From positions 1,650,718 through 1,714,717 of the forward strand of contig VXAI01000136.1 of NCBI GenBank assembly GCA_013399305.1: a DNA stretch of 64,000 nt, in the 5' to 3' direction. Below the pieces are notes generated by a model. The model worked only from the letters and a program-made list of their open reading frames with translations, was not told the DNA's origin and searched no databases. The translations under genes and the position numbers were made by a program. Every line of letters starts with the position of its first letter. The stretch's first letter is position 1. The DNA is from Rostratula benghalensis. Taxonomy: Eukaryota > Chordata > Aves > Charadriiformes > Rostratulidae. Below, piece by piece: positions 47,809 through 61,309 of the stretch.

Positions 47809-48370
47809 TGCTTCCAAATCACTATTGCAGACAACCTTTTCTTTGTTTTTAATATACATTTGTTTTTCAAGATTTATCAGGAAGATACTCTAAAATTCCA
47901 GGCCTCTGTCTGATTTCTGTGGAACATTCTGGCTTTTTACTGAAAATGGAGCATAAGTCAAAATACTTCCCTTAGTTCTAAAAAGCTGCTCCAGTGACTC
48001 ATGTGATTACAGTTTAAGTGCACTGATCTCCTTTCTGGACAAGTTTATCTGTCAGCATACTAGTTTTCATCGTCAAGGGTGTGCAGCCAATGTAACCCAA
48101 GCTGGTTCTGAATATGAGTGTTAGGGCTATAGCATTCAGGGCTGGACTGCATACAACTGAACAGGAAGGGAGAAGATTGGATCACAGAGTTTCCAGGACA
48201 AACATGATCTCCTTCCCCCCACACTGTCCATTTTCCAATAAAAATCCCTGTCTTAGTTTGAGTAGAGAGGATGATTTGTCCATGTGGTGAAAGGCAAGGA
48301 AAAAGGAAGAACAGGAATCATCTGCCAAAATCATTATGAGACAGAGACTTCCAGAGCTAAACATAAAAGT

Positions 48371-48391
48371 AAAAAAAAAAAAAAAAAAAAA
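48371..48391. repeat. Poly-A tract (A21)
   Basis: 21 consecutive A. No retrocopy body is recognised on the left, and no target duplication was noticed. Confidence 0.95.
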
Positions 48392-51300
48392 GACTCTTTT
48401 ATCAGCTGCAAAGTTTGAAAAGTTATCACATCCAAGCTGCACCATGTGCCCACGAGTCCAGGATGCCCGTTTCAGCTCAGCCCTGGACTTTCAGTCCCTT
48501 CTTGCTTTCTGTGGTAGGGGTACCAGTCTCTAGCCAGCTCCGGCCCTGACACCTAGATGGACCAAAGCCCTCAGACACATGCTCTAGCTTGTCCTAACCC
48601 CATCTTTAGTGCTGTCTGCTGTATGAAATCTGGAGCCCAATCTTGTTGCAGCCCAGCCTCCAGTCTTCTCCCTTGCTCTATCACCTTCTGCTACATGGAC
48701 CCCGGCTATGGTTCATCATTTGTCATCTCTGGGGCTGCCAGTGGATGCTGTTACCTTACTGTCCACCACGTCAAGACCCTGAGGGATTGAGGTCCATTAG
48801 TGATGGCATCACCTGGACAAGGATCACCCTCGGGTCCAGTCCCTCTCTGCCTTAGAGAACAGTCAGCTCTGCCCTCTGCTTGTCAGTGAACCACACTTGA
48901 TTTGGTTCCATCTCTCTACACTGGAGTACACAGTGGGATCACAGGCTTCAGTTAAGGTATCTTCCACCCATACAGTAGTATAAACAGAGGGTAAATAGTG
49001 AGTGACAAGCTTTATAATTGTTCTCAAAAATTTCTCTTTCTGAAAGGTTGCACTGAAAACTTACAAAATACCAGGCAGAAAACACTCTGTCTGTCTGAGA
49101 CGGCAGAAAACCAGGAATAACGTATCTGAAGGAAGAAAATTATTTAGCACCTGTGGGACAGCATATCTCTACAACTGCTCAGTGCCCACACGGGCTGTTC
49201 TGCTGTTTGCATGACATGAGAGGAGGAAAAACTTTTTCATAACTTAATGGCACATGAAGGTTGTCTTAAGTATTCCAATATGGGAAGAAGGCAAGCCTTT
49301 AGAAAACTACCTGGCAGGGGGAGACATGGAAAGTTAAGCATACAACACTGCTGTGGGGAGTTATCATTAGTTTTCCTGACATACATGGGCCAATATCAAG
49401 AAACAACTGTCCCCTGGGAAGGAAAACAAACAGCATGTTTTTGTTCTAGCAGTTGTTAAATCCTAAATTAGGCGATAATAACCGAGCATGCGTATGGAAG
49501 ATTTGGCACAAGAGCCTCCACACACAGCAGGAGCCTGAGAGAGTACTGAAGTGTAGGATAGCACTGGTGGTTAGCACTCTGATAGGGTTCCTGTCATCTT
49601 TGGAGGGGGGAATTTTTAAATTACGTGCAAGACACAAGGGGCATCTGAACCTGGACACCCCCATAGGCCAGTAAAATTTTACATTTTGGAAATGCACATT
49701 GCCTCAGCTGCAAAATGAGTTCATGGAATTGTCCTGAAGAACTGAGCTGTCCTGGTCGCTTACTTTTGGACCTACTGTGACTTACTCTAATCAGAAAAAC
49801 AAAAAAACCCAAAAACCAAAGAAACAGAACCACAACACTGGGATAAAGATGCAGAACTTCTTTGATAAAATGCTTCTTTCTCTAGGCTTCTCGTCCTAGA
49901 AACCACTGGTGCATCTGAGAGGCAACCTATAGTTCAAAATGTTATAGATTCTAATCAGATATATTTAGAATTCATCCTTATCCTTGGCAATTATAGCAGA
50001 GGTATAGTTATCCCAAGAAACCTCTGTTTTGGAGGCAGGAGAAATATAAATATAATGTTGTGTACACACAAGCTGTTCCTTTCCCAACCTTGAAACTCCT
50101 TCCAGCTGCTCTGCAGCACACCAAGAAGACTGTTGAAAAGGCAGAAAGTGCCTAAGTTGGAGGGTCATTTTTGTAGCCCCATCGGGGAAATAATGAAATC
50201 TATCCTGTGTATTCTAATGCTCAAGGGATTTGCTCTTTAATACACTTTTAAGGTCTTGAAGAATGTGCGGGGCTCAAAGCCGGGGAGTATGTTTAATGAA
50301 TCAAGTCAGAGAAACAAAAAGACAGGCTTTTGTACTATTTCAAACAAACAAAAAAACCTGAAGAGGTCATGTATTACTTGATCAAAGATAGCTGACTACA
50401 CAGCAGACAAAAATATCTGTTATTTTGTTCTTGAGATGGACGGACGGAAGTTATTTTATGGTGAAGGAATACAAATAGAAGCTACAGAATGACAAAGAGC
50501 AAAAGTACCTGAAGGTTGACCTCTAAAAAATAGACTAATGGAAATGTCTGTTAGCCAGAGAGAAACATGCCCATGGCAGGTAGTGCTTCGTTTGAGTCAT
50601 CAAAAACTGGGCAAAAACGGAACAGGGAGTCAATCTTGTATAAGCAGAGAGATAGAGGAGGTTCCTGAATTACAAAACTTTCCCTTCAGTCTTATCTCTG
50701 ACTTGAAAATATGACAGGCAGTCAGGAATGAAGCTGTAGAACAATACATGCAAAGTTTCATTGTCTTCAGGAGGATGCGTGTGGGACTGATTTTGTATTT
50801 GGCAACTGGAAACAGCAACTCTTTTAGTCAAAGACAGGAAATAAAAAGAATGGATAATTTTTTGATTGCAGCTGAGTCAGAAAAGTCTCTAGATCGCAGT
50901 CAAAACAGACCTGTTACAGGCACTGCAATAACTGTTAAGAAAAGCCTGGTAACACGTTCAGCCCATCTCGCTGCCAGGCTGAGTTTCATCCTTAGAAATA
51001 CTTGTTGGACTCTGATTCCCAGTTTAGTCATGGAGGCTGGGAACTGGACTTCAGGGGAGCCCTGTGGGCTCGGGCTGCACATCATTACGGACTACAGAAG
51101 AATGTTTGAATAGTTTGGGCTGACCTAGTGTTTCTGCCAACTGAACCTCAATCATCACAGTATCCTTAATCTCTTACAACAGTGAACTTTGGTGACTACT
51201 GACCCACTTGTTTTGTCTGGGTTTCTCTGTCCCTGCACACTAAATGGCCTGCTTGGGGTAGATGGGGGAGACTGCTCCAGACATGCAAAGGGAGTTGGAA

Positions 51301-52928
51301 GTTCCCCCCTGTGCTGGGGGAGACCCTGGCGATGTTTCCCTCATGGTGGATGGCACACCAACATCTCACCACACATCAGCTTCTATCAGCAAGACACCCA
51401 GAAAGAAGTATAGTGAAGTAAAAGGTATGTGAGGCCAAACAGACCATTCACAGACACAGCTCCAAGCAGCTCTGACAGATCCCAGGAGAGAGAGGAGCAA
51501 GAAAGCATTCTTCTTCTCTCCAAGCTATATGACATGGAGCATTCAACCAAGATACCCCCCTGATCCTGCCTTCTTTCTGTGGTGGTGCTTCACCCAGACA
51601 ATTCCCACTCTACTTCTGTGTTCCCAGGCATTTTAAGGACAGCCAACTTTCCTCCTCTAATTGCACCTCTTAACACAGAGGGGCCTCTTACCCTTTCAGC
51701 AGTCTCATTTCTCTGAGTAGAGAAACATCATTCTTTTTTTCCTTAAAAGTATGAGGCAAAATGCAAAAACTCCTCCATTCTCCCCGGACACTTAATTAAT
51801 CCTCATAGTCCACTTCCCAGCACTTAAGTGTAGCTTTCACCTCCAACTCATCAAGCTGTGGAGGAGCTATCTAAGTTCAGACCCCATTTAGCTAAAGGGT
51901 CTCTTGAGTGTGTCCTCTCCCTTGGCAGTTGAGATCCTAGCCACCAGTCCTCCTCAAATAAATGGGAGAATTTAGCTGTGACATGGGTAATGATCCTTTG
52001 TTTTTCTAATCTGCTGACTTGAAACTCTGCCTGGATCCCACAGCTCTGCTGAAACCACCTGTTTTCAGCATAGATCATTCTGCACATTTACTGCTCATCC
52101 AACTACAGTGATTATTATTCTGCATTAGAAATACTCATTTGCATTTCACTCTCTTCATTGCAGTGAAATCAAAGGCCTAGTACAACACAGCCCTAGCCTT
52201 ACAAATTGCTGTGGGGACAGCAAACACCTCTGATGTCAAAGTGTATATTTTAGGGAAGACATTGGAGGTATAAATCATCCCTGTTGTTTTTACCAAGTTT
52301 AATGGCATGAACCATACAAATTGTACAATCTCCAGCCCATCCAGCATTCCTCTGGCTGCACTGTACTTTTAGGGGGAAAAAACCATAAAGGTCATTCTGT
52401 TTTTCTCAGACAGCTACTCTAATATAAATGGAAAATTTTTGAGGGTGCCCAGCAGGTTTTCCTACATCCGAAGGACTCAGAGAGTGAAATGATTTCAAAT
52501 AAGGTAATATCAAAATCATCCTGGTAATCCTGACTAAACTTGTGACGTGAATCAGGTCCTTAGGTGAATGAAGCCTGTGTATCAAGGGACAGAGTGAATG
52601 ACATTGTGATATCCCCCTACAACTCCTGGTGCTAACTACTTCAGCATGAGGCATGGTCACGGGTAGAGAAAATAGTAGAGACACTCTGTATGTGTCTGTC
52701 TCATGCTCCTGTTCAAGCAGTTCTTTGAATAAATGCTTCCACACTCAGTGTGTCAGACAAAGATTCTCAGCACCAGTGTGATGAGGGGTCCACAAGACAT
52801 CGAAATATGTAGCTTCAAATCCTGCTCTGCATCAGACAGAACAGGAGTTGGAAGATTGATTTCCCTTATTTCTGATGAGTATCTAAACCACTAGATCTCT
52901 TTGAAAGCCTTTCTCATTTTGACAAGAA
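48392..52928. other. Unique non-coding stretch
   Basis: No gene recognised. At 48440-48860 the GC rises and several 65-77 codon frames overlap. This looks like an unrecognised old repeat or former exon sequence, but no match could be made. The plus frame at 50748-51113 (121 codons) has no motif. Confidence 0.45.
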
Positions 52929-53564
52929 ATGCCAACAAATCTTTTCTTGGTAGGGTTTTGTGGGAAAAAAATATTTTGGTCAAACATGTCTGACTCTGCT
53001 ATAAGTAGAACTGAGCAAAACACCAGCACTGTTCTTTGGTGCTGTCTCAGGCTCCTGCCTGAGGCCATAGTTGTCATGTTCTTCTCTGATATTTCCTCAC
53101 TTACAATTTACTTCTTTTTTTCAGTGGTTTGCACCACACCTTCCTCAGATTCTTCTCTTAAAAGAAAAAGGACAGTAGGGTCTGGAGTTTGTCCTTTGGG
53201 CTCTTCAATTCATGTAACTTGGCACAGGTACATGCTGCTGCTCTCCTTCTCTCCTGAGTCCTTTAACACTGGCATCTCCCAAGAGACAAAGATCTTCCCA
53301 AGCTGGCACCACCTCAATCTTCCCAGGTCCTCTTTCTCTGCTTCTCTGAACCCGTGCTATAATAATTGTATGACTCAGGAGACTGCTGGAGTGAGAATTT
53401 TCCTGTATGCTTTGAACTCAACACACTATCAGCTTCTGAAAGCCATGACAAAGGAGAGCAACATCCACCACATGACCCTGGGGCTAAGAGTTTATTGGAA
53501 ATGCCCCTCCTCAATGCAGCTCATCTGTAGGAAACATCATTTCAAAATGAAAGTTCTATCCTAG
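52929..53564 (+). other. Unexplained 211-codon open frame
   Basis: An ATG-started frame of 211 codons lies in a region of ordinary GC. It is the longest open frame outside the GC-rich LTR and is unlikely but not impossible by chance. Inside it is a strong acceptor (ACTTCTTTTTTTCAG, ending at 53124) and a donor (CACAG|GTACAT, at 53227/53228) that would bound a 103-bp exon in the open frame ('CTTPSSDSSLKRKRTVGSG'). The translation is Ser/Leu/Phe-rich and shows no domain; a hydrophobic run near residues 44-68 could be a membrane segment. No family is recognised and the frame is not CR1-like. Confidence 0.25.
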
Positions 53565-56500
53565 ATTAAGATTTACCCCAGTGGGTCATTCCCTGAGTAT
53601 CCACAACTGTTCCACAGACAGGAGCCAGGCTGAAACCCAGATGCACAAGTCATAGGCATTCCCTAATTTCACAGTTTATGGAAAAAATAGCTCTGCTGGC
53701 CACGTTGCAGAGAAGCAGCGAGAGTTCTGCAGTGACCTATCTTTGAAGTGTCCTTGTGTTTGGTTACAGGCACTGCCTGCATGGAAGTTCTGTTCCCCAG
53801 TGTCCAAGCCAATGAGTTTCAGCACACAGTTTGCCAGTAATGGCATCAATCGTTCAATGATATCACTGTCAGAATTTTGTAGCTTCAGGCATCTGGAGCT
53901 CAGCATTGTACTGATACCCCATGGCTATATAAAAATAAATTGGGAGACCAGCTGGCAAGGTGGAATAGATTTACTCTTTGGGTGAAAATAGTGCTTGCCA
54001 GGAGAGTGCAGCAAAGTAAGATGCTTGCAAGCATCTCTGTGTTGAGAAGCCCAGAACAGGGTCAGTGGAGCAGCTTAGGAACAAATGAGTTCAGAAGAGC
54101 TAAAGGATTCAGTGCTGCCTTTTTTTCTGCTGTTCCCAAGGAACCCTTACAGTGAATGAGAGGCAGCAAAGAGAGGTCCAGCTGAATGTCCTTACATTCG
54201 CCATTCTAAGACACCCTAAGGAATAAAATACATATGGACACGCGCCGCACCCCGAAGGGTGAACCCTGCCTTCTGGGGATTAGTCTCCTTCCAGGGACAG
54301 GGGACATTGTTGGGTCTGGCCAAATACAGGCTGGAGAGAAGCAGTTGGACCTCTGCCAGCCTCTCTCTTTGCGGAGTCAAGAGACTCTCGACAGGATGAG
54401 AACGTGGCCTCGTATGTTCAGCTCGTACAAAAACACTGAGGTCTGCAAAAATACAAAGCATTATGAGAGTAAATGTACAAGCATCTATGACTCTGAGCTA
54501 TTGAAATAGTGAAAGATAAATAGCTACATTTCAACAGTTAATAGCCCATCAAGGATAAAAAAGAATTCCTCCCTGTGCTGCAGAAACTGTTAAAATTGAG
54601 CTCCTAGAAACTGACATTTCTTTAAAAGGAAATTCTTAACTTGTCCCCTTCCCATGCTGCTCTTTGTACCGTTTAAATTAAGACAGAGTAAATGAAGTTT
54701 TGAAATGCAAAGGTGAATATGAGTCAAGATTACATTATGCAAAAAGTTTACATGTGGTGATGACAAGTGTCATCACATCTAAGAACATCCACTGCGTTCT
54801 TCAGAAAATTACTAATGCAGTTTGAATGCCCTCTTTCTTCAGGGAAACATGTACCAGTCAGATAGAAATACCTAAATAGCCATCCCTGCCATGCTTTTAA
54901 AATGATTGCTTTGTATTGCTTTATGTTTTTACTATTCTTATAATACTGTTCTTTAATTTTTTTAGGAGACAACATATGAAGACAACAGCTGAGTGCAGCC
55001 AAAGACGTGATCTTTTCTTTTCTGCTGGGTTACATTTTCTACATCTCAGGTCACACCTTTCTCAACATTTCTGGCAGGTTCCATGTTTCTCGATGCCCAG
55101 TTCCCAAAACTGGTGTCCAGCCCCTGAGGGCACCAAGGGCTCTTTACTGGCCCTGATCCACCTCTCCCAGGGGTGTCCCCTCACCTGCCCATGGCCCATG
55201 ACTCCATCAAAACCCGTGTCAGGGCCATCAGTCCCTGCCCCAGCCATGCCATAAGATGCCAGTCCCCAGCTCTGCAGGCTGATGTCTCAGCTTTAGCCTG
55301 TCTGCATCCCCACAGAGGTGCCTGGTGACCTGGGCTGGGGCTGTCTAGCCCAGTGTGCCCTGTACCCATCCCCCAGAGAGTCCTCGACCCATGCTGTGCC
55401 CTTACAAATGGACAGGGTCCAGCTACGACTTTACCAGTATTGAACAGAGTGGAAAGATTATTTTACAAGCCTTAAAAAACTACCTTTCTGCTTATGCACC
55501 ACAATGTTTATTTTTCCTGCAACAGCATGACATTGTTGGCTCAATTTCAATAACCCCCAGATCATTTCTTGCAGATCTGTTATTTAAGCAGCTGTTCCCC
55601 ATCATGTGCTAGTGTAACCAATTATTTCTGCTTATATACAGTACCTTCCACTTGCCCCTAATGAATTGCATCTTCTGTTCTTTTCTTTGTTTTTCTAGCC
55701 CATATCATGAATTAGCCAAAATTATTTTTAAATCTGTGCCCTTCAACTACCGGTGCTCCTGCTTGGCCTGGTACTTAGTAAGAACAGCACATTCCATCAT
55801 TCAGACTTTTACCCCTGGTAGATATTTTAAAGTGCAAATAATGCAATGGTACAGATTTTTAAAATTTTCAATGATCTATGGTCACAGACAAAATGGTCCA
55901 CCAGGATATGTATTAAGAAATCCCAGTTTCAGCTGGAAAAAATATACAAGTTGAATGATCAGAAGTACCTTAACTACTGGAGTGGTTTAGGAAAATTCTT
56001 CAAATCTGGAGAAAGATTTCAATTTTTTATCCTGAATTCGCAGCACTAAAGCTTCACTTCTTTGCCAGCCTTTACTAGCAGTCTGCCAACTTCTGTAAAA
56101 ATGAGGAAAGATGTTGTCTTGCCCACTAAATATTTGAGTACTTCCCTGCTATAATTCCTGCAGACATTTCAGAAGAGGTCAGCTGCTATTTAAACACCAC
56201 TGCTTACTGCAACAGCCACAACCCCTCCCAAGCATACTTCTCTTGTTGTCTGTAATTCCATACAGTTCTTCCCATCTAAGTGCTGTGTCCCATTCTGGGC
56301 TGCAAATCCACTGGAACCAGAAATTTGTGGTTGTTATACATTTGTAAAGAGGGTTATGCAGTGGGACTGTAGCCACAAGTTGAGACTGTAATTCAAAGAA
56401 AAAAAGAATATGCAAAAGCTTAGAGCAGTCAAAAACAACCCACTGGTCTTTCTTTTCAGAGAAAACTCTTGTATATTATGATGTGAACCATATTGGGGTA

Positions 56501-57956
56501 GCACTTGGGTCAACAGGCAGTAGTACCATAGCGTTCTTTTACTGCTAAAACAAATGTCTGAGCTGGTGCATGCTGCAAGCATTCACTGAAAATATCTTTG
56601 TTAGAGAAATGTCTAAAAACCTACAGCAGAGTGTAGTGTAATATGAAACTTCCTTCTTACAAAACACTAGAATTAAAGATATTTTGTTTCCCATTATGAT
56701 TCCAGAACAAATTATTTTGTTTGCTTCCCAGCACAACTGAAAACAGCCACAACCACCCTCTGGGTAAATTATTCGTGTTGCTATTACAAATAATATTAAT
56801 CACAATAAGAGTACCTGTGGTTTGATTCCCACATGTAGCTATTTAACCTGCCTTCAGAGCCCTGTATGTGTCATAGGCATTCTCCACTCCTCTTTCCTGG
56901 AAAAGGCTTTTAGATTTTCTTTAGATCACTGCGTTACCTGGCAATTAGGTGATATTCTCCTCGGCTCGAAGTAGCCTCACAGTGTTGTAATCAGAGTAGA
57001 TGCAGCCTTTAAGGCTGACATTGCCTTTTGTAGTCACTTAAGAGAAGTCCAAATTAATCTCATGTGTAGGGTAGACCACCTACAGGCCAGTTTTAAATCT
57101 TCGTCTGGAACACCAGCAACCTGCCATCGCCATCAAAAGCAGACCAGATTTAATCTGCTACAGCAAACCCTGTAGCTCTAGAAAATGACAGGTTTTGGTG
57201 ATTTAGAGAAATGCAATATCTAATAGATTGCTCAAACATGAATCTGTTATCCTCCCCCTATGCCAAGGAAGATGTTACTGAATGTAAAAACAAGATAATA
57301 GAAAGGAGAAACAAGTACTCTGCTGATCCCATGCACATTAATAGTATCATTTCAGAGAATGACTAAAGATTGCCATGAGTCAACTATTCATCCTAAACAT
57401 TTTGTCTAAGAACACCTACCATTCCCAGCTTGACTGGCAATGAACAGATTAACATGCTGCAGTTATGATGGGAGCTCAGTTTGAAACAAATCACTGTTAA
57501 TATCAGCACAACAAGCATCAGGACTGTCTCTGTGAAACAGCAGGTTGTTTAACATACTGCCCATTTTCTAATGCAAAAAAAAAACTTCATGCAGAAGATA
57601 AGGGAGTGAGGGGTAAGAGTTTTGTTGCTGGGGAAAAGTACTGCCTAGGAACCCAGCTGAATTAAACCTTGTACCTAAACACAGAGTCCTACACGTTCCC
57701 ATATGCAAAGAACCTGATGAAGCAATGCTTCAGAAACATAAGTCAGATTCTTTCAAAAACCCAGCTGGCATCCCGTCAGCTGTGTAAAGAGGTGCTTGAG
57801 AATTCAGTTCAGGGTCTTTGCATATAAGATGCCATAGTGCAAGTCTTTTTCAGCCCAGAGTCTCAGCTTTTCTGTAGCTTTTACCATCCTTGCAACCCCA
57901 ACGTCCCAGCAGCCCAAGCTACAGTCCCAGGACTTCCAAGTTCCCTGGTTTGGGGG
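53565..57956. other. Unique stretch with small GC and CpG patches
   Basis: No gene recognised. At 54190-54430 there are about ten CpG in 240 bases, high for this window. At 55050-55400 a GC-rich pocket gives overlapping frames on both strands without motif. The part from 56840 to 57180 is repeat-free and CNE-like in texture. Confidence 0.45.
54019..54036. repeat. 18-bp perfect palindrome
   Basis: AGATGCTTGCAAGCATCT is identical to its reverse complement with no spacer. Confidence 0.95.
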
Positions 57957-58078
57957 AAAAAAAAAAAACCACAAAAAACCCAACCAAACCAGGGATGCAA
58001 CGACAGGAGGTTCCCAGGAGCTGAAAAGTTGGCTTCATATTTTATTTTAATATTAAACACAGTTGTTTTCCCCCAGAC

Positions 58079-58098
58079 AGAAGAAGAAGAAGAAGAAA
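58079..58098. repeat. (AGA)n trinucleotide repeat
   Basis: About six AAG/AGA units. Confidence 0.85.
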
Positions 58099-59867
58099 CA
58101 AAAGGGAATTTCCTTTCCCTTGGAAACATGAACGTTTCTAGGTTTTGTTCCTGTTCCAAGGTTTAATACACGCACATAAGCACATGCATACACAACCCTA
58201 CCAGACTTTCCCTGCTTTGATCTGGCTGACAGGGGGATTTCCTCTTAGGATATGTCTTATACTGCAGTAACAGCAAGATACTGATCTGGATAGATTTAAA
58301 ATTTCATACAATATAACAGCTCCCCATTTGCAGCCTAATTAGATTTATTGTATACATCCACAGGAAACATCTCCATCCTGTAACAAGAAGAACACTTTGA
58401 GATGTGCTTGTGAAAACCTCTACACAGAGCCCTGAATTACTCTTTCAAGTGAAATGTAAGTAATGCAGAATGGCCTTACATGTGCTTTTTGAAATTTTTA
58501 ATTTCTTTTGAATGTCTGAAATTCAAGCCTCCTTTCTATTATTCATTTCAATTTTAGCTTCACCCATCAGACTATCACTCCTACCACTTGCTGCTGCAAA
58601 TCAAGATCAAAACACTTGTGAATGCTCTAGCTGTGGTGGATTATAAAGATTTCACTTGTAGAGAGTGAATTTAGTGGTTCATTTCCTTTTAACCCCTGTT
58701 GCAATTAACATGCAAAGTCAAAGGTCTTTTGCATTAAAACAAACAAACAAACGAAAAATATCTCATCTTCAAAGGAATCCCATAAAGCATGAAGAACTGC
58801 CTGCTGCTCTGTAATGAGTATTGTTCATTGCAGGTGTTTTTAAAGTATTTTTCAGTGCAGGTGCCCCGGGGATTCACTAGTCTTAACAGTGTTACAGGAG
58901 AGTGATGGGGTGTGTAGAGGAGAGAGACAAGCAAAGAAGCAGCTACTCTCTGAAACCTGGCTGGAAGAGGGGGAAAAGGGGGAGGAAAACTCCTGGGTGG
59001 CCCAGAGAGCAATGCAAAGGACAGCAGTTCTGCTTTGGGAAGCTTTTTTTGAATTATGGAAACTGCACTTGATTTCGAATTAGGATAAAGGTTCTCCTTT
59101 CCCAGTGAAGAATAACAGTCCTCTTTTCTAATCAATCTTCTTTGATTAAAGGATGCCATCGCATTCCATCTCCGAGTCTGAAAAAAAACCATATCACCCA
59201 CAATCAAAAATTGAAAGAATCTTTTGAAAATGAAAAATTTAAATTATCCGTTTTTAAAAGTTGTTTTGTTGTGGTTTTTTACTAAGACTTGAAAATTTCC
59301 TTCATATTGATACTTTTCTGAAGGATAATTTTCAGAAGAAACTGAAATAATTGCATGAATAGTCAGACCAATATTCTGCAGTAGGAAACAGCCTGGGTAA
59401 TATATTCCTAGTCAGCACTGCTGCCCGTGAAGTCATAAGTAAAAGACTTGCAATGGTCAGAGGTGCTAATCCATTTTAAAAGCTGGGGTAATATCTGGGT
59501 GGGTGAGGAAGGAATAGACACAGAAGAGAGGGGGAAAGCACTGTTCTACCCATTAGTTGAGAGGTGGATTATGGCTCTCCAGCCCCTTCTCTCCCTCCCT
59601 AAAACCCACGTGCTTAGACTGGGGTCTGGCCCTTGCGTCTGCACATGTGTCTCTGAAGGAGAGAGAGAGAGGATAAATTCATTGATTTATGAGAGAACTG
59701 TTGCTTCACAACACAGAGGAGCTACAGAAGCTATGGCATGCACAGAAAAACTAAAAAGGAAAAAAAAAAAGTTAAAAAAGTTAAAAAAATCTTATTTTAA
59801 AGTATAGGCATTAACATTAGTCATTGACATTTCTTGCTACCTCTTCATTCTAGAACTGACCAAAATT

Positions 59868-59964
59868 TTTTCTTTCTTTTTACTTTCCTTTTTAAATTGG
59901 GGGTGAGGGAGTGTTGTTTCTTGGTTTTGGGGTTGTTGGTTTGGGTTGTTGTTTTTTTTTTTTC
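59868..59964. repeat. T/G-rich low-complexity tract
   Basis: T-runs alternating with GGGGTG and GGTTTTGGGG words, ending in T13 before CATATGG. Confidence 0.75.
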
Positions 59965-61309
59965 ATATGGTATCATTGAGGTATGCAATAATTTAGCTTC
60001 ATTGCCTTCCAACTTTAAATTATTTCATTGATATTTTCCCCGAGCTGAGAAAAGCCTTCTGCAAACCCCAGCAAAAGTTGATTGTTTCCACCGCCTGTTA
60101 AGCTATGTGTCCTTGTCCTCTTTCTCTCTGGTGTTTCAGTCCATGAAGCCTTGCTTTGCTTTTAGCATGGCTTTCATTAATCAGTCTGAGTGCTTTTACT
60201 AGCTACTGTTACAAGTTTTGATCTGTTCCCTTATGCCCTTTGCTTGCTTTCATACAGACATCATATTGAGTTATGCATTCATTTGAGGAAAAGGATAGAC
60301 AGCAGGTTTTTAAAAAAGAAAGTCAATCAATACCGAAAGTTATTCTTTTTGTAATTATTGTTAGAATGTCTAAATTGTTGCCAGAGGAAAATAAGAAAAA
60401 CAAAAAAGTTGTAGGGAAAAAAAAAAAACAAAAAACAAATTGGTGAGGAGGAAATTAAGGCTAATTTGACATATTCTATCATTTCCATCATTACTAAGTT
60501 TTCACATTTCACGTGTGCATGGATAGACAGGCTGTATGGCAATTGTTCACTTATCATTTTTTAGTTATTCTGTGGAATCTGTCTTTAAATTAAGATAGAT
60601 AGTAATACAAGTGTTCCTTCATAATGTGTTAGATATTGAAGCTGCCTTCGTTGGAGAAGCCTGCAATGCTTTGCAGAGCACAGTGGCAGGTTTGCAATCT
60701 TGAGGACATAAATAGTCCTGATAAAGTGAATGAGGTCATTATTTGTATGATTAAATATCATCACATTAAAATGTACATTAATGTTACTGTTGTGGGTAGA
60801 GAGGGGGAAGAAGGAGAGGAGTGTGACATGAACTTTCAGGTGACAGAAGAGTAATGAATTCTGCCTGATTTCATCCTTCAAAAGCCTTCTAGTGACAGTA
60901 TTATTTTTAAATGGCTTTTAGTGATTTTGTTACACTGCCAAGTTATTCAGCTCTGTTTAAAAAAAGAAAAAATCCAATATCAACAAAGATTGAATAATGC
61001 ATGGTACTAAACTAGGGCCAACTGAGCCCTATCCAGACTCACAGGAAGCAGTGTGTGTGTGTGACATTACCTTGTTGGACCCCCAGCTTGTCTACCTTCA
61101 GTAGTCAACTCCTCCATCTCCAGCTCCCCGGGATGGTCAGCCTTCCTTCTTACTCTGCAGAGCCCAGAGCACTTCTGCAGTGGGTCTTCTGATCAGAAAG
61201 ACCTTATCCCCTCTTGGTAGCACGGCATGAAGGGGTCCAGCGTTTCTGAGGCTGAGATTCAGAAACACGTGCAAGAAATGTGCACATTGACTTTGCCCTC
61301 ACCCCTGGA

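Larger units (their letters stand above)
46199..48370. other. Unique non-coding stretch
   Basis: No gene recognised. It includes a hairpin with TAATTA motifs (46541-46579), an A-rich tract (46987-47030) and a doubled TTATATTACA at 47789-47808. Confidence 0.5.
57957..61309. other. Unique stretch with simple repeats
   Basis: No gene recognised. Simple repeats are A12 at 57957-57968, (AGA)n at 58079-58098, (CAAA)n at 58737-58752, (GA)n at about 59659-59672, A-rich at 59759-59790, T/G-rich at 59868-59964, and A-rich at 60417-60439. The parts 58540-58735 and 60090-60300 are repeat-free and CNE-like in texture. The minus frame 58734-59207 (157 codons) includes a Pro/Ser-rich stretch and has no recognised domain. 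Confidence 0.5.

Noticed and set aside
48371..48391. A21 as the tail of a plus-strand retrocopy
   Set aside because: Sequence to the left shows no coding remnant and no duplication flanks the tract.
52406..52744. 112-codon minus-strand frame
   Set aside because: No motif, no splice-like edges, and length compatible with chance.
58734..59207. 157-codon minus-strand frame
   Set aside because: Begins in A/T-rich simple sequence and includes a Pro/Ser-rich low-complexity stretch; no domain or splice signals seen.
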